DNA of 64,000 nucleotides from Streptococcus pantholopis. Its GTDB lineage: Bacteria > Bacillota > Bacilli > Lactobacillales > Streptococcaceae. The notes under the pieces are model-generated. The model was not told the DNA's origin and searched no databases. It saw only the letters and a list, made by a program, of their open reading frames with translations. Location of the stretch: assembly GCF_001642085.1 (NCBI RefSeq), contig NZ_CP014699.1, forward strand, positions 1,178,001 through 1,242,000, read 5' to 3'. Both the position numbers and the translations under genes were made by a program. Below, one piece after another: positions 58,751-64,000 of this stretch; the first letter of the stretch is position 1; the number at the start of each line of letters is the position of its first letter.

Positions 58751-60655
58751 CTATTCTTCGGCCTGCTCGCTTAGCAGTGTCCATTCTTCAATCAGCTGCT
58801 CTTCCTCTTTGCCGATTTCTTCCAGTTTTTCCTGCAAGTCTGCCAGCTCATCCGCTTCATTTGTGGCAGCCATCTGAGTCTGAACGGCTTGGCCTGCTGC
58901 CGCCAAACTGTCCAGCTGCTGTTCAAGGTCACTGATGCGCCTTTTTATCCTGCGCTGTTCTTTTTGACTGGCTTTCTGTTTTTGATAATCCACAGAGGCG
59001 GATGATTCAGAGCTCTTGTCAGAAGCATCTCTTGGTTCTTTTTGTGATTCTGATTCTGCCTTTTTGCTGAGATAATAATCATAGTCCCCCAAATAAAGTT
59101 GGGAGCCTGCCGCAGAAATTTCTAAAACTTTAGTGGCCACACGATTAATAAAATAGCGATCATGGCTGACAAAGATTAAAGTTCCCTCAAAATCAATAAG
59201 AGCATTTTCCAAAACCTCTTTGCTGTCAATGTCTAAATGATTGGTCGGCTCATCAAGAAGGAGAAAATTATTATTTTCCATAGACAATTTAGCTAAAAGC
59301 AAGCGAGCACGTTCACCGCCTGAAAGCATGGCTACTGATTTTTTGACATCCTCACCTGAGAAAAGAAAGGCTCCCAAACGGTTTCTGATTTCCAGTTCAG
59401 AACTGGTCGGGAAAGCTTGCCAGAGCTCCTCAAGGACTGTATTTGTTTTTGTTAAATGCGACTGGTTTTGATCATAGTAGCCTGTGCTGACATTCGCTCC
59501 GTAACGGGCTCCTCCCTTTAGAAAAGGAATCTCGCCTGCAATGGATTTGATAAAGGTGGACTTCCCGATACCATTTGGTCCGACAACTGCAATGGCATCA
59601 AGCTTGCGGACTTCCAAATTAAGCGGCTGGGATAAAACCTTGCCGTTATAGCCAATAGCGGCATCACTTACAGTTAAAACAACATTTCCCGAGGCCTTAT
59701 CTGCCCGAAAGGTCATATTAGCTGATTTTTGAGCAGATTGAGGCTTTTCCAGAGTTTGCATTTTTTCTAATTGCTTGCGTCTGGCTTGGGCACGTTTGGT
59801 CGTAGAAGCACGCACGATATTGCGCTGAACAAAATCTTCTAACTTAGCAATCGTTTGAGACTGTTTTTCATAACGTTTCGTCTCAGCGGCCAGCCTTTCA
59901 GCTTTCAAATCAACGAACCTAGAATAATTGCCTGCATAACGATCCAGCGAATGGCGTGTCAGATCCAGTGTTGTAGTTGCCACTTTATCCAAAAAGTAAC
60001 GGTCATGACTGACGATAAGCAGAGCCCCCGGATAAGTGCTCAGATAATTTTCTAGCCAGGCGATTGTTTCAACGTCCAGATGATTCGTCGGCTCATCCAA
60101 AACCAGTAACTCAGGCTTTTCCAGAAGCATTTTAGCTAAAGCCAAACGTGTATTTTGACCGCCGGACAAGTCAGAAATCTTCATCTCCCACATTGAAGCA
60201 TCAAATTTAAAACCGTTAAGAATCGTTTTAATATCAGCTTCATAAGTAAAACCGCCCTGGGAACGGAAATCTTCTGTCAGCTGGTCATAATCAGCCATCA
60301 GCTTTTCTAAATCACTGCCGGACAGCTCTTCCATTTTAGTTTCCATGGTGCGCAACTGCTGCTCTGATTCCCGTAAACCAGCAAAAACCTGCAGCATTTC
60401 TTCAAAAATTGTTTTCTCAGATTCAAAACGGCTGTCCTGGGCCAAATAGGAAACCGATAAATCTCGCTTTCGGCTGATTTCCCCGCTGGTCGGTTCTTCC
60501 TCACCGACCAGCATTTTAAGCAAGGTTGTTTTTCCAGCACCGTTGCGGCCAACCAAAGCTAAGCGATCCCGTTCAGCAATCCGAATAGTGATATTATCAA
60601 AGAGCAGCTCACCAGAAAATGAGCGCTCCAGCTTATTCCCTTGTAAAATAATCAT
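58751..60655 (-). CDS. ABC-F family ribosome-associated ATPase
   Basis: A 634-residue soluble protein with two ATP-binding cassettes and no membrane domain. Walker A sites are VGRNGAGKTTLLKML and VGPNGIGKSTFIKS. LSGGQNTRLALAKMLLEKPELLVLDEPTNHLD and LSGGERARLLLAKL with LLLDEPTNHLDID give both signature and Walker B motifs. A charged linker (about residues 240-310) and a C-terminal coiled coil of about 80 residues match the YdiF/Uup type. ABC-F proteins bind the ribosomal E site to relieve stalls. No antibiotic-resistance specificity can be assigned. Confidence 0.9.
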   Translation of the reverse strand: MIILQGNKLERSFSGELLFDNITIRIAERDRLALVGRNGAGKTTLLKMLVGEEEPTSGEISRKRDLSVSYLAQDSRFESEKTIFEEMLQVFAGLRESEQQLRTMETKMEELSGSDLEKLMADYDQLTEDFRSQGGFTYEADIKTILNGFKFDASMWEMKISDLSGGQNTRLALAKMLLEKPELLVLDEPTNHLDVETIAWLENYLSTYPGALLIVSHDRYFLDKVATTTLDLTRHSLDRYAGNYSRFVDLKAERLAAETKRYEKQSQTIAKLEDFVQRNIVRASTTKRAQARRKQLEKMQTLEKPQSAQKSANMTFRADKASGNVVLTVSDAAIGYNGKVLSQPLNLEVRKLDAIAVVGPNGIGKSTFIKSIAGEIPFLKGGARYGANVSTGYYDQNQSHLTKTNTVLEELWQAFPTSSELEIRNRLGAFLFSGEDVKKSVAMLSGGERARLLLAKLSMENNNFLLLDEPTNHLDIDSKEVLENALIDFEGTLIFVSHDRYFINRVATKVLEISAAGSQLYLGDYDYYLSKKAESESQKEPRDASDKSSESSASVDYQKQKASQKEQRRIKRRISDLEQQLDSLAAAGQAVQTQMAATNEADELADLQEKLEEIGKEEEQLIEEWTLLSEQAEE

Positions 60656-60811
60656 ATCTTTATTTTATCAAAACTTCCATATTTAACAAGGTACAGAGAC
60701 CATATGCCAATGATGTCTGGTCACACAAGAAATTAAATTTTCCGCAATATTCCATTCACCATTCATTATTTAGTGCAATCTGGCACAGAATTTTGGCTGT
60801 ATTTTTAGAAA

Positions 60812-60850
60812 GCAAAAAAGCCAGACTTCCATTTGGAAATCCGACTCGTA
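60812..60850 (-). terminator. Terminator of the protease gene
   Basis: On the minus strand AGTCGGATTTCC pairs with GGAAGTCTGGCT by Watson-Crick and G-U pairs, followed by T6. It lies just past the stop of the matrixin-like gene. Confidence 0.7.
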
Positions 60851-60859
60851 CAGCGGCAC

Positions 60860-61576
60860 TCAGTCAGCATACAATTGCTGTACAGCTGAAATATCAGCTT
60901 CCTGAATACCGTAGTAAGAACCCGATGACTGCATAACCGATGTTTCACTGTCATCGTGAGCCAAACCGATAGCATGACCCAGCTCATGCTCAGCAGTATG
61001 GATAATCCGATCCAGAGTGTAGCTGTAACTATCATTTAATAGGTAATAAGTATTTAACTTCACCTCAACATGGCTAATCTGATTCGTCACCGCATTGATT
61101 TCTGTTTCAGCAAGTCCGGCCGCTTGGCTGCTGCTGTCTGAATAATCAGTAGCTATAATATCAGCTTCTTCCGGATTTGTTACAATGGTAAAAGTGAAAG
61201 CTCCTGTAGCATTCCAATTGGCAATCGCTGTCTCATAAGCATTTATTAGTGTTGGTACTTCTGTGTCTATGTAGACTGTGGCTGAATTTTGCGCCCAGCG
61301 GGCACCGCTGTAATAGGTAAAATCCTCTGTTGACAAATTAGCCAGCTTATTCTGAAGACCATCGCTCTTCGTATCAGCGAAAAATGCTGCGACATTGTCC
61401 ATCATACCTGAGAAACTCTGAGCTAAGTCAGACCCACTGTGGTTGGCATAATAGGCTAGGGCAAACAAGATAATGGCAATGACAAGGGCTGTTTTAACAA
61501 TCCCCCAGAAGAGATGCCAAATCATCCGGAAAATCAGTCTGGGAATAAATAAAATCATTCTAAAAAGGTTTTTCAT
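60860..61576 (-). CDS. Membrane-anchored matrixin-like zinc metalloprotease
   Basis: A 238-residue protein with an N-terminal membrane segment (LFWGIVKTALVIAIILFALAYYA, residues about 22-44) and an extracellular domain carrying HTAEHELGHAIGLAHDDS, the HExxHxxGxxH zinc site of matrixin/M10-type peptidases. A later serine-rich MQSSGSYYG segment follows where matrixins have the Met-turn (SVMQS). It probably cuts proteins at the cell surface. Substrate and role are unknown. It is transcribed alone. Confidence 0.85.
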   Translation of the reverse strand: MKNLFRMILFIPRLIFRMIWHLFWGIVKTALVIAIILFALAYYANHSGSDLAQSFSGMMDNVAAFFADTKSDGLQNKLANLSTEDFTYYSGARWAQNSATVYIDTEVPTLINAYETAIANWNATGAFTFTIVTNPEEADIIATDYSDSSSQAAGLAETEINAVTNQISHVEVKLNTYYLLNDSYSYTLDRIIHTAEHELGHAIGLAHDDSETSVMQSSGSYYGIQEADISAVQQLYAD

Positions 61577-61762
61577 GACCTACCCTCGCTTCTTCATTGA
61601 AAGATCAAAACTCCTAAAACCTTAGAGCTTCAGTATAACAGGCAAAAAGGCAAAAAGCAAGCCAAAATCAGACTGTTACAAAACTGTAAACAGAAGCAGC
61701 AACAGCTGTTGATTATCCTAAAAAAACGGAGCTCTTTCAGCTGTGCTGAATTTTTTCGAAAC

Positions 61763-61793
61763 GAAAAACCGAGAAACAGTTCCCGGCTTTTAT
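61763..61793 (-). terminator. Terminator of the lipoprotein gene
   Basis: AAAACCGAGAA and TTCCCGGCTTTT pair with small mismatches around an ACAG loop, followed on the minus strand by T-rich sequence. It lies about 10-40 bases past the lipoprotein stop. Confidence 0.65.
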
Positions 61794-61803
61794 CAGTTAT
61801 TGG

Positions 61804-62307
61804 TTATTGGTTTTGTAATTCCTGAAACTTATTATCGCTTACTTTTTCAAAACCTGCATTTTTTAGGTTTTCTTCGGTTTGCTTAATACTGAGATAATCT
61901 GCCTGTTTTAAGTCAGGATTCTCATCGGCATCCGCCAACTGACTGAGATCAACCTTTGTATAATCAAGAACCATCGTCATGGTGGCTTTTGTATCACTGT
62001 AATCAAAAGAAAGATCAACACCGTCTAGATTCTTATAAGCCCGATAAATGTCATTCTCAAAAAGATCTTTAGCCTCGTCTTTACCAGCTACTTCCATTCC
62101 CTGATAAGTGACTGTATAAACTGTAACCTGTTTAATCATTTCATCGCTTCCCTCTTTAAAATAGAGCGTTTCCCGCGAATCATCATTGTCACTGATCCTT
62201 TGATAAGACACCGATTCAGTTTGCTTGCTTCCGCAGGCCGTCAAAGTAAAGACCGCCAAAAGAGAAAGAGCCAGACCTAAAAACAAGTATAATCTTTTTT
62301 TCATCAT
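61804..62307 (-). CDS. YehR-type (DUF1307) lipoprotein
   Basis: A 167-residue secreted lipoprotein. The signal peptide MMKKRLYLFLGLALSLLAVF ends in the lipobox LTACGS, with the lipidated cysteine at about residue 25. The mature part, with VYTVTYQGMEVAGKDEAKDLFEND and NLKNAGFEKVSDNKFQ, fits the DUF1307/YehR family of unknown function. Upstream of it lie two identical hairpin repeats, so its promoter must be in or beyond them. A second ATG directly follows the first. Confidence 0.82.
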   Translation of the reverse strand: MMKKRLYLFLGLALSLLAVFTLTACGSKQTESVSYQRISDNDDSRETLYFKEGSDEMIKQVTVYTVTYQGMEVAGKDEAKDLFENDIYRAYKNLDGVDLSFDYSDTKATMTMVLDYTKVDLSQLADADENPDLKQADYLSIKQTEENLKNAGFEKVSDNKFQELQNQ

Positions 62308-62320
62308 AAAACCTCACACA

Positions 62321-62552
62321 AGATACAAAGCCCGTCAAAAGAGCAAAGCAAAAATAGGAGCCTGACTGATGAGTCACTAAAGACTCAAGGGAGGGCTATC
62401 TTTTTTGCACAGCTCTTAGGGCGTGTTCAATTCTCAAGATACAAAGCCCGTCAAAAGAGCAAAGCAAAAATAGGAGCCTGACTGATGAGTCACTAAAGAC
62501 TCAAGGGAGGGCTATCTTTTTTGCACAGCTCTTAGGGCGTGTTCAATTCTCA
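62321..62552. repeat. Tandem pair of identical hairpin repeats (copies E and F)
   Basis: Two 116-base copies (62321-62436 and 62437-62552) are identical by eye. Each has AGATACAAAGCCCGTC and TTAGGGCGTGTTCAATTC ends, and AAGAGC/GCTCTT, GCAAAAATAG/CTATCTTTTTTGC, AGCC/GGCT and GAGTC/GACTC stems. The upper stem differs from copies A and C on both arms. Confidence 0.82.
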
Positions 62553-62758
62553 AGATACAAAGGGCGTGAAAAACGCAAAAGGAAAATGGCGGTAAGTCCG
62601 AAATCTACGATTTCGCAGACGCACCCCTGCCAAGACGACTAGAAGGGTGCGGTCGACTGCTAAGGCGACAAAGCCTTCAGACGTCTACGGCTGGATAGTA
62701 ATAATACAGCACTCAGCTTGACTAGTTTTTCCCGCAGCGTTTAGCCCGTGTTCAATTC
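62553..62758. repeat. Hairpin repeat, long variant with swapped outer stem (copy G)
   Basis: The left arm reads AGATACAAAGGGCGTG where others have AGCCCGT, and the right arm reads TTTAGCCCGTGTTC where others have GGGCGTGTTC. The pair is thus swapped on both sides and still matches. AAACGC pairs with GCGTTT, and GGAAAA with TTTTCC. The centre holds one reversed tandem-type unit (GGCGGTAAGTCCGAAATC...). A further truncated copy starts at 62762. Confidence 0.78.
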
Positions 62759-62812
62759 TCAAGATACAAAGCCCGTCGAAAGGCAAAGCTTTCAGACGTC
62801 TAGGGATTCCTA
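62759..62812 (+). repeat. Truncated hairpin repeat
   Basis: AGATACAAAGCCCGTCG followed by AAGCTTTCAGACGTCTAGGG, the inner part of a tandem unit, and no right arm. It directly follows copy G, so four family members are packed within 500 bases. Confidence 0.65.
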
Positions 62813-62927
62813 AACAATTGTACTAAGTAAGCGTATCTTTTATTCTAAATTTCATCATACGTTATTTAGGTTGCTTTGTAAAGCGCTTCCTTCATTTTGT
62901 TATAAAAAAGTTACCTAATGGTAACTT

Positions 62928-63719
62928 TTAAATCAGTCTTTCTTCTTTCACATAATCAATAGGAAGCCACTCAAAAAGCTTATCCAGCTGCAGATTCCAG
63001 TAATACCACTCATGCTTGCCGTGACTGGTATGATAATCGATATCCAGACCGAGTGCTGTCAGTTCTTTTACTGCCGTTTCATTGGACTGGTAAAGGTAGT
63101 CTTCATAACCGCACCAGGCATAAAATTTTGTTTTTTTATCTGACTTTTCAGCTACATGCGTCAAAAGGTGCTGAGCCGTTTTTTCTGATTTCAAATCACC
63201 AAAAATCCCTTCCCAGTAGGCCTTTTTCTCTCCTGTGTTTTCAGCAATTTCCTGCCCGTCCAGGCCTAATCCCAAAGCTCCGGAAAAAGAAGCGGCATAA
63301 GAAAACTTATCTGTAGCCAGAGCGATTTTATAGGCACCGTAGCCGCCCATGGAAAGACCGGCAATAAACGTTTTTTCCCGCTTCTTGCTCATATAGGGAA
63401 AGAAACGCTGCAAGACCTGCGGCAGTTCAACAGCAATAGCTGTAAAGTAGGACATCCCGTAGGCTGTGTCGGTATACCAGCCTAAATCAGTCGACGGCAT
63501 CACAACAATTAAATTAGTATGCCGCAGGAGGCGTTCAATATTAGTTCGCTTCTGCCAAGAATTCTCATTGCCCCCCATACCGTGCAGCAAATACAACACC
63601 GGTATATCTGTGTCTTTGGCTTCAGTCTCAGAGAGTTCAGCAGCATCGGGATAAATCACATTGACCTGCCGTTCCATGCCTAAAACCTGAGAATGGTATT
63701 CAATTTGCAAAAAAGCCAT
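62928..63719 (-). CDS. estA: Tributyrin-type carboxylesterase
   Basis: A 263-residue alpha/beta hydrolase of the esterase D family. The nucleophile serine is in [14 protein letters not shown], and [15 protein letters not shown] carries the oxyanion loop. The catalytic His is in [11 protein letters not shown]. It matches the streptococcal tributyrin esterase pattern, with activity on short-chain esters. It follows the RNase J gene, a neighbourhood also known in S. pneumoniae. The start has an AAAGGAAAT site. Confidence 0.86.
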   Translation of the reverse strand: MAFLQIEYHSQVLGMERQVNVIYPDAAELSETEAKDTDIPVLYLLHGMGGNENSWQKRTNIERLLRHTNLIVVMPSTDLGWYTDTAYGMSYFTAIAVELPQVLQRFFPYMSKKREKTFIAGLSMGGYGAYKIALATDKFSYAASFSGALGLGLDGQEIAENTGEKKAYWEGIFGDLKSEKTAQHLLTHVAEKSDKKTKFYAWCGYEDYLYQSNETAVKELTALGLDIDYHTSHGKHEWYYWNLQLDKLFEWLPIDYVKEERLI

Positions 63720-63795
63720 CGTTATTTCCTTTCTTCATCGCGGTTTCAAGAAAGGCCCGGAACATGATTCCAAGCCTTGAGCCAATTTTAAACTG

Positions 63796-64000
63796 TCAGC
63801 GGACTTCCATAACAACAGGAAGAATCGCTGGCCGGCGTTTGGTCTGTTCAAACAGGAAGCGGCCGACTTCGTCGCGGACAATACCTTTAAGTTCACCCCA
63901 GTCAAAACTGTCTTTCGCTAAATAGTCAGCAACTGCTCCATTGACCAGCTCCGCACTTTCACGCAGAATATCCCGGCTTTTCTTGATATAAACAAAACCT
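63796..64000 (-). CDS. rnjA: C-terminal end of RNase J
   Basis: The last 67 residues of a gene that begins outside the window. The end ...GIVRDEVGRFLFEQTKRRP followed by AILPVVMEVR matches the C-terminus of RNase J1-type enzymes, which degrade RNA from the 5' end and also cut internally. Position next to estA supports J1 over J2, but this is not certain from the tail alone. Confidence 0.8.
   Translation of the reverse strand, partial: GFVYIKKSRDILRESAELVNGAVADYLAKDSFDWGELKGIVRDEVGRFLFEQTKRRPAILPVVMEVR

Overview
The window looks like chromosome from a low-GC streptococcus, most likely of the mutans group or a close relative. The evidence is a Cas9/Cas1/Cas2/Csn2 set and tracrRNA closely resembling those of S. 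pyogenes and S. mutans, plus streptococcal-type gene neighbourhoods: cdaA-cdaR-glmM, murT-gatD, a four-gene pyruvate dehydrogenase operon with lplA, and an RNase J gene next to a tributyrin-type esterase. Species cannot be fixed from the sequence alone. No rRNA or tRNA genes were seen.

Layout. 1-8.4 kb: end of a possible LysR gene, an Old Yellow Enzyme family oxidoreductase, and a minus-strand sugar-acid operon (BglG/MtlR-type activator, KDPG-type aldolase, galactitol-family PTS IIA, IIB and IIC, galactonate-dehydratase-like enolase, small membrane protein). 8.5-14.5 kb: lepA, small unknown genes, two divergent HTH regulators, ndk, a tandem-repeat block and a decayed PPOX-fold gene. 14.7-23.2 kb: a complete type II-A CRISPR-Cas locus (29 repeats, csn2, cas2, cas1, cas9, divergent tracrRNA). 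23.3-28.7 kb: small membrane genes, a NagD-like phosphatase, acyl-ACP thioesterase, hemW, and a TetR/flavin-reductase pair. 28.7-40.8 kb: a complete type I-E CRISPR-Cas locus (11 repeats, Cas2-DnaQ fusion, cas1, cas6e, cas5e, cas7e, cse2, cse1, cas3) bracketed by ISL3-like ends and a decayed IS30-family element. 40.9-46.3 kb: glmM, cdaR, cdaA, and divergent murT-gatD. 46.6-50.3 kb: a MarR-controlled redox gene set with a broken reductase, and a polymerase-like membrane protein. 50.6-57.6 kb: pdhA, pdhB, pdhC, pdhD, lplA. 58.7-64 kb: an ABC-F ATPase, a membrane-anchored matrixin-like protease, a lipoprotein, an esterase and an RNase J end.

Two signals stand out. First, the tracrRNA region appears to encode a long form carrying an 11-nt guide, a repeat-like arm and the anti-repeat. 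The 11 nt match a site beside a GGG PAM just downstream of the likely cas9 promoter -10, so the locus can probably repress its own cas operon, as described for tracr-L in S. pyogenes. Second, a dispersed intergenic hairpin family has copies whose stems differ in sequence but keep base pairing. One copy has the outer GCCC/GGGC pair swapped on both arms. In other copies the hairpin centre is replaced by one to five tandem units of about 104-105 bp. Copies sit between PTS genes, inside the pdh operon, and around the ABC-F and lipoprotein genes.

Spacer targets, exact copy numbers of the repeats and all transcription starts are unverified here.
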